From NCBI GenBank assembly GCA_003480425.1, contig QUJA01000003.1, positions 1 to 64,000 on the forward strand: DNA of 64,000 nucleotides, written 5' to 3'. Made by a program: the position numbers and the translations under genes. The notes under the pieces are model-generated. The model made no database searches. It was given only the letters and a program-made list of their open reading frames with translations, and was not told the origin of the DNA. Position 1 is the stretch's first letter; each line of letters opens with the position of its first letter. The stretch comes from Firmicutes bacterium AM31-12AC. GTDB lineage: Bacteria; Bacillota; Clostridia; Lachnospirales; Lachnospiraceae. Of the stretch, positions 48,238 through 57,134 are shown piece after piece.

Positions 48238-49710
48238 TTATTTACACAGTTTTTTGAATTCGTCTGCTACAAACTGAACCTTTGTACCAACAACAACCTG
48301 TACTGCATTCTTTCCAGGTCTGATTACTCCTGCAACACCTGCAGATTTAATCTTTTTCTCATCAACTGCTGTATAATCTTTGATTTCCAGACGAAGTCTT
48401 GTAATACAGTTATCAATAGATGTAACGTTTTCTTTTCCGCCAACACCTTCTAAGATAATTTTAGCAACTTCTGTATAATCATTGTTTGCCAGAGTTACTT
48501 TTGTTTCATCTGTATCGTCATCATCGTCTTCTCTACCTGGTGTTTTCAGATCGAATTTTGTAATTGCAAATCTAAATACAACGTAGAATACGATAAATGC
48601 TGCGATTCCAAGAGGAATGATCAACCATGTTTTCTGTGCTGCTGGAAGTGATGCTGAGAACAGAAGGTCTGTTGCTCCAGCTGAGAATGAGAATCCTGCA
48701 CGGAATCCAAGTAATGTAGTAATGACTGTAAAGATACCATATAACAATGCATATACTACATAAAGTCCAGGAGCAAGGAACATAAATCCAAACTCGAATG
48801 GCTCTGTAACACCACAAACAAATGCACAAAGTGCTGCTGATGCTACAAGACCGATTGCAACTTTTTTCTTGTTATCTTTAGCACACTGAATCATTGCCAA
48901 TGCTGCTCCAGGGATACCAAACATCATACATGGGAAGAATCCTGACATGTACATTCCAAGGCTCCAGTTAACATCTGCTGATGTTTCTCCAGCCCAGAAG
49001 TGTGTCAAATCTCCAAGTCCGATTGTGTCGAACCAGAATACGTTGTTCAATGCATGGTGCAATCCTGTTGGGATTAACAATCTGTTCAAGAATGCGTAGA
49101 TACCAGCTCCGATAGCTCTCATACCTGCAATTCCTTTACCAACTGAAATCAACAGTCCAAAGAGAATTGGCCATACGAACAATAATACTACTGATACAAT
49201 AATTGAAACCACACCAGCTACGATTGCAACGCAACGTTTTCCACTGAAGAATGAAAGCCAATCTGGTAATTTTGTGTTTTTGAATTTGTTGTAACATGTA
49301 GATCCGATAACACCTGCAAGAATACCGATAAATGGGTTTGCGATTTTATCGAATGCTAATGTTTTGTCTACATTATCTGCAATTGAAGGGAACAGAGTTG
49401 TTACAAAACCTGTACTTAATAATGTTGTGATCATTAACCATGATGCAAGTGCTGCAAGACCACCTGTACCATCATTATCTTCTGACATACCAACACCAAC
49501 ACCAATTACAAATAACAGTGCCATGTTATCAATTAATGCTCCACCTGCTTTTACCAAAAAGATACCTACTAATGGTCCAAAACCTGTGATATCTCCACCC
49601 TGCATACTAGCTGGACATAAGAGATATCCAATACCCATCAGGATACCACAAATTGGAAGACATGCTACAGGCAGCATTAAAGCTTTTCCTAATTTCTGTA
49701 AATACTTCAT
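48238..49710 (-). CDS. nagE: PTS N-acetylglucosamine-type EIICB
   Basis: A 490-residue permease. The EIIC domain (1-390) has about ten membrane helices and the GMYMSGFFPCMMFGIPGAAL stretch typical of NagE. The EIIB domain (415-490) carries the phospho-Cys in DNCITRLRLE. It lacks a fused EIIA; a separate EIIA gene precedes it by 129 nt. Adjacent nagA supports GlcNAc; glucose cannot be excluded. Confidence 0.88.
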   Translation of the reverse strand: MKYLQKLGKALMLPVACLPICGILMGIGYLLCPASMQGGDITGFGPLVGIFLVKAGGALIDNMALLFVIGVGVGMSEDNDGTGGLAALASWLMITTLLSTGFVTTLFPSIADNVDKTLAFDKIANPFIGILAGVIGSTCYNKFKNTKLPDWLSFFSGKRCVAIVAGVVSIIVSVVLLFVWPILFGLLISVGKGIAGMRAIGAGIYAFLNRLLIPTGLHHALNNVFWFDTIGLGDLTHFWAGETSADVNWSLGMYMSGFFPCMMFGIPGAALAMIQCAKDNKKKVAIGLVASAALCAFVCGVTEPFEFGFMFLAPGLYVVYALLYGIFTVITTLLGFRAGFSFSAGATDLLFSASLPAAQKTWLIIPLGIAAFIVFYVVFRFAITKFDLKTPGREDDDDDTDETKVTLANNDYTEVAKIILEGVGGKENVTSIDNCITRLRLEIKDYTAVDEKKIKSAGVAGVIRPGKNAVQVVVGTKVQFVADEFKKLCK

Positions 49711-49839
49711 ACCTTTACCTCCTCTAAATCACTCTCGTCTGTAAATCCCTTTATTTATTTTAACCCGGACATTACCAGGCAAAATACATTGATTAAGTTG
49801 TTCTTTCTGATATTCTGTGCTTTCTTTGAATATCGTTTA

Positions 49840-50328
49840 CTATTTTTCAGTGATAATGATTACATCGTCTCCAGCCTGTACATCTTTTCCGTCCAGACCA
49901 TTTACTGCGGCATAATCATCTGTATTGCAAATCAGCATTGGTGTGATTGTATCATAACCTGCTGCTTTTACCTTGTCTAAATCTACTTCTAAAAGTAAAT
50001 CACCTTTTTTTACAGTATCGCCTGCTTTCACATAACCTTTAAAACCTTCTCCATCCATCTTTACTGTATCAAGTCCGATATGGATAAGTATCTCAACACC
50101 TTCTTTTGTAGTCAAACTAACTGCATGAAGCGTATTAAACACCATTCCGATCGTTCCGTCTGCCGGAGCGTATATCTTACTGTCTTCAGGGCAAATTGCT
50201 ATTCCCTGTCCAAGCATTCCTTCACTAAATGTTGGATCGTTCACACTTGAAAGCGGTACTGCTTTTCCTTTTACTGGTGAACCGATAATCAATTCCAACT
50301 GCTTTTTCTTTTTAAAAAAATCAAACAT
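49840..50328 (-). CDS. PTS EIIA component, Glc family
   Basis: A 162-residue EIIA. The phosphorylated His is in ILIHIGLDTVKMDG (about residue 90). It lies 13 nt after the antiterminator gene and before the EIICB that lacks this domain, so it is the cognate donor. Confidence 0.9.
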   Translation of the reverse strand: MFDFFKKKKQLELIIGSPVKGKAVPLSSVNDPTFSEGMLGQGIAICPEDSKIYAPADGTIGMVFNTLHAVSLTTKEGVEILIHIGLDTVKMDGEGFKGYVKAGDTVKKGDLLLEVDLDKVKAAGYDTITPMLICNTDDYAAVNGLDGKDVQAGDDVIIITEK

Positions 50329-50341
50329 GTTCTTAGCCTCC

Positions 50342-51187
50342 TTATTTTTCCACCGCAGTAACTCTGCGAATATGAACTGATAAATACATAACTTCCTCGT
50401 CTGAAAGTGTACATCCTGTTGCTTCTTTTATATATGCTGCAACTTTCTCGCTGCAGTTATACTCTTTGGGATACTTTCGCTGCATCATCTGTGCTAATTC
50501 TTTATCTTCACTAGAAAGTAATTCCTTACGATAAATTCTCTGAAGCAAAAACTTCACATGTGTAACAAAGCGTTCATAATGCAATGATCCTTCATCTAAT
50601 TCCAGCCCCAGCTCTTGTTCCACGATCCTCACAATATCATTCATCTGATTAGGAAATTTTAATGCATCATGAATATCTGTTCCATACTCAGCATTTACAA
50701 AATGCAGTGCTATAAAACCTGCTTCATCCTCTGGTAATTTAATCCCCAGTCTTTCATATATCAGCTGTAATGCATATGTTCCAAGTTGAAACTCATGTGA
50801 ATAAAATCGTTTAATCTCCCACAATAACGCATTCTCCGGTTCGATTCCCTGGCTTACTCTCTCAATTGCAAAATTAATGTGATCAGTTAAAGTCACATAT
50901 ATACTCTGATTTAATTTTAACTTCAATTGATCTTTTGCATACGCAATAATCTCTGCTGAAATCTCCACGCGCTCCAACGGCATATCAGCGAGTAATTCTT
51001 TTAATTGTTCAGCAAGTGTTTTACTTTTCATTCTGAATATCTTTTCCACCTGCTCACTCGGTACAGTCTGTCCTGGTTTCTTCTTAAAACCAATCCCTCT
51101 GCCCATCACAACAACTTCTGTCCCCGACTCCTCAAACGCAGAAATTATATTATTATTGATCACTTTATCAATTATAATTTCTCCCAT
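50342..51187 (-). CDS. BglG/LicT family PRD antiterminator
   Basis: A 281-residue RNA-binding antiterminator: CAT domain (1-55, KVINNNIISAFEESGTEVVVMGRGIGF) and two PRDs (about 65-170 and 175-281) with conserved His in FALHFVNAE and LSVHIRR. The PTS phosphorylates the PRDs and so sets activity. A near-perfect RAT lies in its own leader, so it controls its own operon. Confidence 0.93.
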   Translation of the reverse strand: MGEIIIDKVINNNIISAFEESGTEVVVMGRGIGFKKKPGQTVPSEQVEKIFRMKSKTLAEQLKELLADMPLERVEISAEIIAYAKDQLKLKLNQSIYVTLTDHINFAIERVSQGIEPENALLWEIKRFYSHEFQLGTYALQLIYERLGIKLPEDEAGFIALHFVNAEYGTDIHDALKFPNQMNDIVRIVEQELGLELDEGSLHYERFVTHVKFLLQRIYRKELLSSEDKELAQMMQRKYPKEYNCSEKVAAYIKEATGCTLSDEEVMYLSVHIRRVTAVEK

Positions 51188-51207
51188 ATTATTCCTTTTC
51201 TATTACA

Positions 51208-51281
51208 TAAAAAAAGCCAGAACTACAGACTGAGACCCTCAGCCATAAATTCTGGTTTTGCCTGCCTTACAGTAACAATCC
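51208..51281 (-). promoter_or_regulatory. RAT antiterminator site overlapping an intrinsic terminator
   Basis: The RAT is at 51254-51281, starting GGATTGTTACTG and ending GCAGGCAAAACC, close to the E. coli bgl consensus. It overlaps the left arm of a terminator: CCAGAA (51250-51255) with TTCTGG (51217-51222), inner CTGAG/CTCAG, and a T7 tail (51209-51215). Binding of the antiterminator would block the terminator. Confidence 0.95.
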
Positions 51282-51304
51282 TCATAACTTCAATTGATAT
51301 TGTT

Positions 51305-51333
51305 ATTATAACAAATTCTCTTTTTATCGTCAA
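51305..51333 (-). promoter_or_regulatory. Promoter of the licT-type/PTS operon
   Basis: TTGACG (51328-51333), a 17-nt spacer and TATAAT (51305-51310) on the reverse strand. Transcription begins just before the RAT. Confidence 0.88.
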
Positions 51334-51452
51334 GCGTTCGTTTATTTTTTGTTAATAATGTTTATATTTCTTTTAGTTTATTGGTAATTCTGCTGATTAA
51401 TTATTTTTTGTTTCAAAATGTTTTTCATGCAATATTAACATTTTAATGTACT

Positions 51453-51481
51453 TTGACATATCTCACCAAAAAAGGTATACT
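51453..51481 (+). promoter_or_regulatory. Promoter of nagA
   Basis: TTGACA (51453-51458), a 17-nt spacer and TATACT (51476-51481). It is divergent from the PTS operon promoter. Confidence 0.88.
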
Positions 51482-51514
51482 TTTTATAAAAATAAATGTA
51501 GGGAGGTATATTTT

Positions 51515-52654
51515 ATGCTGATTCAAAGTAAAAAAGTTTGGATTGCGGATCAGTTTGTACCAGCAGTGATTGAAATCCATGAAGGTAAAATCACCGATGT
51601 TCTTCCATATGAAAGCAGAACACCTGATGTTGACTACGGGGACAAGCGCATTGTACCGGGTTTCCTCGATATTCATTGTCATGGTGCTTTCAAATTTGAC
51701 ACCAATGATGCAAACGAAGAAGGTCTTCGTAACTGGAGCAAACATATTGTTTCTGAAGGAGTAACTGCATTTCTTGCTACAACGATTACTCAAAGTGAAG
51801 AAATCTTAACTAATGCTGTTGCTAATGTCGCTAAAGTTATGGAGGATGGATATGAGGGTGCTGAAATCCTTGGCATTCACTTCGAGGGACCTTATCTTGA
51901 TATGAAATATAAAGGAGCACAGCCGGAGCAATTTATCGCAAAACCAACAATTGAACAGTTTGAAAGATATCAAGCTGCCGCTAAAGGACATATCAAATAT
52001 GTTACTATGGCTACCGAAACTGATGAAGATTTTACCTTGACACGTTATCTGGCTTCACATGGCGTAGTTGTCAGTATCGGACATTCTGCTGCAACTTATG
52101 AACAGGCAGTCATGGCATACGCACATGGTGCACGTTCTATGACACATGTATACAACGGCATGAGTCCGTTCACTCATCGCGCGAATGGTCTTGTAGGTGC
52201 AGCTTACCGTCTTCGTACTATGTATGGTGAGATTATCTGTGATGGCAATCACTCTACTCCTGCCGCCTTAAATAATTACTTTATGTCTAAAGGACCTGAT
52301 TATGCGATCATGATATCCGACGCATTAATGGCAAAAGGAACACCTGTAGGAAGTAAATTTATTTTCGGTGGAAATGAAATTGAGATTTATCCTGATGGAA
52401 GTGCGCATCTGACCGAAAGTGGTACACTTGCCGGTTCTACACTGAGATTAAACGAGGGACTTCGCATACTTGTCGAAGAGGCGCTTGTTCCATTTAACTA
52501 TGCGATCAACTCTTGTACTATCAATCCAGCGCGTTGCCTCGGCGTTGATGATCGAAAAGGTGCTATCGGAGTCGGAAAAGACGCTGATCTGGTTGTGTTG
52601 GATTCAGACTATAGCGTTTTACAAACCTATTGCATGGGAAATGCCAAACTTTAA
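51515..52654 (+). CDS. nagA: N-acetylglucosamine-6-phosphate deacetylase
   Basis: A 379-residue amidohydrolase that deacetylates GlcNAc-6-P made by the PTS. The GFLDIHCHGAFKFDTND metal site, GIHFEGPYL, GHSAATYEQA and MISDALMAKG motifs are present. The start at 51515 follows AGGGAGGTATATTTT; an earlier frame from 51446 overlaps the promoter. No nagB is in the window. Confidence 0.95.
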   Translation: MLIQSKKVWIADQFVPAVIEIHEGKITDVLPYESRTPDVDYGDKRIVPGFLDIHCHGAFKFDTNDANEEGLRNWSKHIVSEGVTAFLATTITQSEEILTNAVANVAKVMEDGYEGAEILGIHFEGPYLDMKYKGAQPEQFIAKPTIEQFERYQAAAKGHIKYVTMATETDEDFTLTRYLASHGVVVSIGHSAATYEQAVMAYAHGARSMTHVYNGMSPFTHRANGLVGAAYRLRTMYGEIICDGNHSTPAALNNYFMSKGPDYAIMISDALMAKGTPVGSKFIFGGNEIEIYPDGSAHLTESGTLAGSTLRLNEGLRILVEEALVPFNYAINSCTINPARCLGVDDRKGAIGVGKDADLVVLDSDYSVLQTYCMGNAKL

Positions 52655-52669
52655 GTATTAATATATTCT

Positions 52670-52762
52670 ATTCAAGTCGAGCAGTCGCGAGACTTGGCGC
52701 GTGATTCTGGTCAGCGAAGCTGACATATTCCTATCAGAATCACTGTGCATCCTCGCGGAGCG
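52670..52762. repeat. Family C structured repeat, copy 2
   Basis: Matches 27739-27831 closely, with the same GTGATTCTG/CAGAATCAC and GTCAGC/GCTGAC stems. Here it follows the nagA stop directly. Confidence 0.75.
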
Positions 52763-52852
52763 TTTATCTCAGTCGGAGATTGGACTCCCACTGGGACAAA
52801 TTTGCTGTTACTCACCACCTGAAGAGGTGGGAGTCTTCTCGACTGAGATAAA
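52763..52852. repeat. 90-bp two-stem hairpin after the family C repeat
   Basis: TTTATCTCAGTCGGAGA pairs with TCTCGACTGAGATAAA at the base, and GACTCCCAC pairs with GTGGGAGTC further in. A CCACCT/AGGTGG alternative hairpin is possible. The right half recurs near 48145-48172. Confidence 0.7.
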
Positions 52853-52892
52853 AAAATGAGGTGAAACCCAAGTAAGTTTCACCTCATTTTTA
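52851..52892. terminator. Bidirectional terminator between nagA and the BMC operon
   Basis: AATGAGGTGAAAC and GTTTCACCTCATT are exact complements with A- and T-runs on the two sides, suiting both the forward nagA and the reverse operon ending at 52907. Confidence 0.9.
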
Positions 52893-52906
52893 TTGGAATA
52901 TATTTC

Positions 52907-54052
52907 TTACCACAAATTCTGATACATTTTCACAACATCTTCCTTAGTTGGAACACGTGGATTTGTAGCTGTACATGCATCTGCAAGTGCTGCATCTGCC
53001 ATACGATCAATTGCGTTAAAATACTCTTCTTTTGAAATCGTTCCCATCTGTGAAATTGACAGCGGAATATCCATTTCTTTCAACATAAACTGTACCCAGT
53101 TTACAAGTGAACGAACAGTCATAATTTTGTTATAACTGCTAAGTCCTAAAATCTGAGCAACAGTAGCATAACGTTTTACAGCCGGCAGATATTCTTTCTG
53201 GCTCTTGCTGTGTTTGTTAATATCACTGTTAAACTCAATAATATGTGGAAGCAGCATTGCATTCGCACGTCCATGTGGAATATGGAATGTTGCTCCTAAC
53301 TGATGTGCCATACCGTGATTTAATCCGAGTGAAGCTGTATTGAAAGCAAGTCCTGCCAGACAAGATGCAGAATGCATTTTCTGACGTGCATGTGTATCAT
53401 TTCCATCAAGATACGCTCTCAATAAAAATACTCCACAAATTTCAATTGCCTTCTCAGCCAAAGCGTTCGTAAAATCACTTCTATTTGTACTTACGCATGC
53501 CTCTAATGCATGTGTAAATACATCCATACCTGTATCTGCTGTAATTGCCGGCGGCACACTCTTTACTAATTCTGCATCCAGAATTGCTTCATCCGGTGTT
53601 AAGTGTTCAGATACAAGAGGATATTTCATTTTTTCTTTTGGATCAGAAACCACTGCAAAAGATGTAACCTCAGAACCTGTTCCGCTTGTTGTTGGTATTG
53701 CAATCAATCCAACTTCAGCATACGGCTCTACTCGCAATGCAAACTCACGGATAGATTTTGATGAGTCAATTGCTGAACCTCCACCAACTGCAACAAGTAC
53801 ATCTGGTTTGTATTCCAGCATCTTTTTAACACCTTCTGAAATCTTCTCAATCGGAGGATCCGGAACAACATCTTTAAAAACCTCAAATTCTTTATTTGCA
53901 CGTTTAAGCGGATCTGTTACCAAATTGAACATACTGCTCTGTGCCATAAATGGATCTGTGATAATCAACACTTTGTTGTACGGGATCTCTGCCAATCTAT
54001 CTAAAGCCTGATCTCCAAAAAATACTTTTGTCTTTATTTCAAAGCTTCTCAT
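52907..54052 (-). CDS. Iron-containing alcohol dehydrogenase (PduQ/FucO type)
   Basis: A 381-residue group III dehydrogenase. GGGSAIDSSK binds the nucleotide; Asp and His metal ligands lie in DTGMDVFTHALEA (about 190) and LNHGMAHQLGATFHIPHGRA (about 255-275). As last gene of the microcompartment operon it probably reduces propanal to propanol (PduQ role), recycling NAD+; lactaldehyde reduction (FucO role) is possible. No targeting peptide is visible. Confidence 0.88.
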   Translation of the reverse strand: MRSFEIKTKVFFGDQALDRLAEIPYNKVLIITDPFMAQSSMFNLVTDPLKRANKEFEVFKDVVPDPPIEKISEGVKKMLEYKPDVLVAVGGGSAIDSSKSIREFALRVEPYAEVGLIAIPTTSGTGSEVTSFAVVSDPKEKMKYPLVSEHLTPDEAILDAELVKSVPPAITADTGMDVFTHALEACVSTNRSDFTNALAEKAIEICGVFLLRAYLDGNDTHARQKMHSASCLAGLAFNTASLGLNHGMAHQLGATFHIPHGRANAMLLPHIIEFNSDINKHSKSQKEYLPAVKRYATVAQILGLSSYNKIMTVRSLVNWVQFMLKEMDIPLSISQMGTISKEEYFNAIDRMADAALADACTATNPRVPTKEDVVKMYQNLW

Positions 54053-54064
54053 ACTATTCTTCCT

Positions 54065-54829
54065 CTATTCGGGATAAATACATTCAATTCCATACTCTTT
54101 AAATGCCTGAAGCCAAACTTCGTCTGGTTTCGCATCTGTAACTACCATACTAATATCTTCTAATGTACCAATCTCTGTAAATGCTGTCTTTCCAAACTTT
54201 GAACTATCTACAGCAAGAACTTTTTCTCTTCCTGCGTGTAGCATCGTTTTCTTATTGTTTGCATGAAGTTCCTCTGTATCTGTCAGCCCTGTCTCGAGAT
54301 CAAATCCTTTTGCTGAAACAATTGCCATATCCACATGATAAGAATTTAACATCTTATCAGTCTGCGGACCTACCAGTGCAAATGATCCTTCTCTCATTGC
54401 TCCACCTGTTGACAGTACATTAACATTAGGCGTATCAAACATTTCTATCAAAATCTCGATTGAATTTGTTATCAATGTCAGATTCTTTCTCTCTTTCAAT
54501 GCTTTTGCAATATACACAGCTGTTGAACTCGCATCAAGCATAATACTGGTACCATCTTTAATTCTGGAACTGATCACTTCCGCAATTTTCTGTTTGCTGA
54601 TCACATTCCTCTTTTTACGGATATTAAATGGCAAATCTACATTTGCATTTTCATTAATTACTGCTCCGCCATAACTTTTTATCGCGAATCCATCGTTCTC
54701 AAGCTTTTCCAGATCTCTTCGAATCGTTTCCTCCGATACCTTGTAAATCTGACTCAACTCGCTTACGACCACCCGACGTTCAGCCTGCAGTTTTTCTAAA
54801 ATAGCATTTCTTCTCTCTATTGCAAGCAT
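54065..54829 (-). CDS. DeoR family transcriptional regulator
   Basis: A 254-residue regulator with an N-terminal helix-turn-helix (RRVVVSELSQIYKVSEETIRRDLEKLE) and a sugar-phosphate-sensing C-terminal domain (DASSTAVYIAKAL, DSSKFGKTAF). The start at 54829 follows GGGAGGCAAAGGG; the upstream in-frame ATG at 54907 lacks a site. It lies inside the BMC operon between pduT and the dehydrogenase and may sense fuculose-1-phosphate or DHAP. That is inference. Confidence 0.9.
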   Translation of the reverse strand: MLAIERRNAILEKLQAERRVVVSELSQIYKVSEETIRRDLEKLENDGFAIKSYGGAVINENANVDLPFNIRKKRNVISKQKIAEVISSRIKDGTSIMLDASSTAVYIAKALKERKNLTLITNSIEILIEMFDTPNVNVLSTGGAMREGSFALVGPQTDKMLNSYHVDMAIVSAKGFDLETGLTDTEELHANNKKTMLHAGREKVLAVDSSKFGKTAFTEIGTLEDISMVVTDAKPDEVWLQAFKEYGIECIYPE

Positions 54830-54934
54830 CCCTTTGCCTCCCAGCCATTTTTTTGAGTTATGTAACTGTTTGGCACTTACACAACAAACTGTGTATCGCA
54901 GCACCAAACAGCCACTGAATCTCTATTTATTCAA

Positions 54935-55483
54935 CTACAGAATCGCATTGCGAATCTGTGCATCTGGATGTGCAATAACAGAAGAATCAAGGAACATTCC
55001 ATCCTCTGCTACTACGCTTTTAGCACGTTCGATCGCTGCTTCTACAGCTGCCACCTCGCCTGTGAGCATCATGTATGACTTACCACACATACCTCTTGCG
55101 ATTCTAAGCTCAACCAAATCAACAATTGCTGTTTTTGCAGCTTCATCTGCTGCTACAATAATCGATGTAGCATCATATGTTTCTACAATACCAAGTGCGG
55201 ATACATCCTCAATTGCTGTGGCACCATAGATTGCCGGAAAAATGGATTCGTGTGGGTTACCGAGCACAAAACTGTTGATCAAGTATCTTCCGTGCAGATT
55301 CTTTGCATTATCAACTGCTGCACGAACAGCACTCAGATCTCCTGAAATGATTACGATATATTTTCCCGGACATACGGTCTGTGCTTCAATGATATCGACT
55401 TCTGAGGTCTTTACCATAGCATCTGCTGCCACAACACCTGAAGCAACAGTCTTATATTCTACCATTCCAATTGCCTTACTCAT
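54935..55483 (-). CDS. pduT: Tandem-domain BMC shell protein, PduT type
   Basis: A 182-residue protein with two BMC domains (1-90, 95-182) that forms pseudohexameric trimers. AQTVCPGKY near residue 38 carries the Cys that in PduT binds a [4Fe-4S] cluster at the pore. Its start overlaps the pduS stop, so the redox pair PduS-PduT is coupled. It may pass electrons through the shell. Confidence 0.92.
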   Translation of the reverse strand: MSKAIGMVEYKTVASGVVAADAMVKTSEVDIIEAQTVCPGKYIVIISGDLSAVRAAVDNAKNLHGRYLINSFVLGNPHESIFPAIYGATAIEDVSALGIVETYDATSIIVAADEAAKTAIVDLVELRIARGMCGKSYMMLTGEVAAVEAAIERAKSVVAEDGMFLDSSVIAHPDAQIRNAIL

Positions 55484-56826
55484 TTACCTGCACGTCCTTC
55501 CTGAGTTTCTATAATTACATACTTGTCAGTAACTTCACTGACAACTCCATCTATAGATGCGTGGATTCCAACGCTCAATCCCTTAGCTGGTTCTGCAATC
55601 ATCTGTCCTTTTGTTACTTTATCGCCCTGTTTTACGATTGCTGCTGCCGGAGCACCAATATGCTGGCTCAGCATAATTTTAACTTTTGAAACAGGAACTA
55701 CAGACTCATCAAGCGGAGCCTCTTTATTGTATTTTGTCAGATCCAGTCTCGCCATCAGACGTTCCATAGGAACTTTACGATATTCACGTTCCGGTCCAAC
55801 CGGTTTTGCTTCTACCTTTGGCGGTCTGAGTCCATTTGCTCTTAAGCCAGCTTTATATTCTGCCATTAATGTTCTTGGTGATAATCCCTGCATGCAAGAA
55901 TACATCTCGCAAAGACCACAAGAAGAACAGAACATTGTATTTACAAAAATATTCGGTTCCTGAACATCTTTACATGTAGCAGCACGCATAAATAAATGTG
56001 GCTGGATTGGATGTCCCAGTCTGTTTCTTGGGCAAAGATCTGTACACATTGAACACTGACAACAACAAGCTGCTGCACGTTTCAGATCGATACTCGTTTT
56101 CTTTCTCTTTTTCTGAATGATCAAATGCTCTTCTGGAAGAACCAGTACTGCATTTGTTGTTTTTGTTACAGGAAGTGAACCACTTCCAATGAATCCCATC
56201 ATTGGTCCTCCAATAAAGTATACTGGATTCTTTGTTGTAATTCCACCTGCAAGTTTTACTGTATCTTCGATTGTAGTTCCAATAGGAACTCTGACTGTTA
56301 CCGGGTGATCTACCTCGGCAACAACAGATACCAGTTTATCTACAACCGGAGTACTTTGATTAATTGCTCTATATGCATTGTATACGGTCTCTACATTAAA
56401 TACGGCAACTCCCTGTTCAATCGGAAGTCCTCCCGGACGTACCACTTTCTTTGTAACTTCATAGATCAAAACAACTTCATCACCGGCTGGATACACTTCA
56501 TCCAGCAGTCCCAGTCTTACTTCCGGGTATGCTCCGATTACACCATTCAGTGCATCGATAGTCTTTGTATAAGCTTTTTTGATACCAATTACGAGTTCTT
56601 TTGCACCAACTGCCTGACCAATCAAATGAAATGTCTCAACAATCTCCTGTGCATATTTTTCCAGTAATTGTCTATGTAATCTCAGTAGTGGTTCACACTC
56701 TGCACAGTTAAGAATCAATGTCTCAGCATTTTCATTTAACTTTGCGTATGTAGGGAATCCGGCACCACCTGCACCAACAATACCATTTTGTTGCAATATG
56801 TTGCTTAATTCTTTCATATCCATCAT
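55480..56826 (-). CDS. pduS: PduS/RnfC-like flavoprotein with two [4Fe-4S] clusters
   Basis: A 448-residue protein with the RnfC-like N-terminal NGIVGAGGAGFPTYAKL, an SLBB region (about 165-230), ferredoxin motifs CCQCSMCTDLCP (about 260) and CSSCGLCEMYSC (about 300) and a C-terminal barrel. ATG at 56826 is preferred over a GTG at 56832 because GGAG is better spaced. In the Pdu system it reduces cobalamin, but no B12 enzyme is seen here, so a role in electron transfer through PduT is likelier. Confidence 0.92.
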   Translation of the reverse strand: MMDMKELSNILQQNGIVGAGGAGFPTYAKLNENAETLILNCAECEPLLRLHRQLLEKYAQEIVETFHLIGQAVGAKELVIGIKKAYTKTIDALNGVIGAYPEVRLGLLDEVYPAGDEVVLIYEVTKKVVRPGGLPIEQGVAVFNVETVYNAYRAINQSTPVVDKLVSVVAEVDHPVTVRVPIGTTIEDTVKLAGGITTKNPVYFIGGPMMGFIGSGSLPVTKTTNAVLVLPEEHLIIQKKRKKTSIDLKRAAACCCQCSMCTDLCPRNRLGHPIQPHLFMRAATCKDVQEPNIFVNTMFCSSCGLCEMYSCMQGLSPRTLMAEYKAGLRANGLRPPKVEAKPVGPEREYRKVPMERLMARLDLTKYNKEAPLDESVVPVSKVKIMLSQHIGAPAAAIVKQGDKVTKGQMIAEPAKGLSVGIHASIDGVVSEVTDKYVIIETQEGRAGK

Positions 56827-56831
56827 TTTCA

Positions 56832-57104
56832 CTACTCCAGTCCTGTTCCGTCATCAATAATTCCAACGATTGCAGCATCGATAGGTGCGTCCTCCATATC
56901 AGTTCCTACTCTGGCTGCACTTCCCTGTGCCACCAATACATAGTCTCCAATCCCGGCACCAATCTTGTCGATCGCAATGATCTGATCAGCTCCTCCGGTC
57001 TGTACATGCTGCTTCAACACTTCTACAATCATGAATTTATTTCCAACTAATCTTTCGCATTTCCGTGTTGATACAACACTGCCTTTCACTTTTCCTATCA
57101 GCAT
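56832..57104 (-). CDS. BMC vertex protein, EutN/CcmL family
   Basis: A 90-residue pentamer-forming protein that caps compartment vertices. MLIGKVKGSVVSTRKCERLVG and VAQGSAARV are family marks. The start at 57104 follows GAGGAGAAGATT; an earlier ATG at 57122 is unsupported. It lies between pduL and pduS. Confidence 0.93.
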   Translation of the reverse strand: MLIGKVKGSVVSTRKCERLVGNKFMIVEVLKQHVQTGGADQIIAIDKIGAGIGDYVLVAQGSAARVGTDMEDAPIDAAIVGIIDDGTGLE

Positions 57105-57134
57105 AATCTTCTCCTCTTGCAACCTGTAAGAAAT

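Noticed and set aside
52907..54052. Definite assignment as fucO
   Set aside because: PduQ and FucO share the fold and metal residues; the operon position fits PduQ as well, so no symbol was given.
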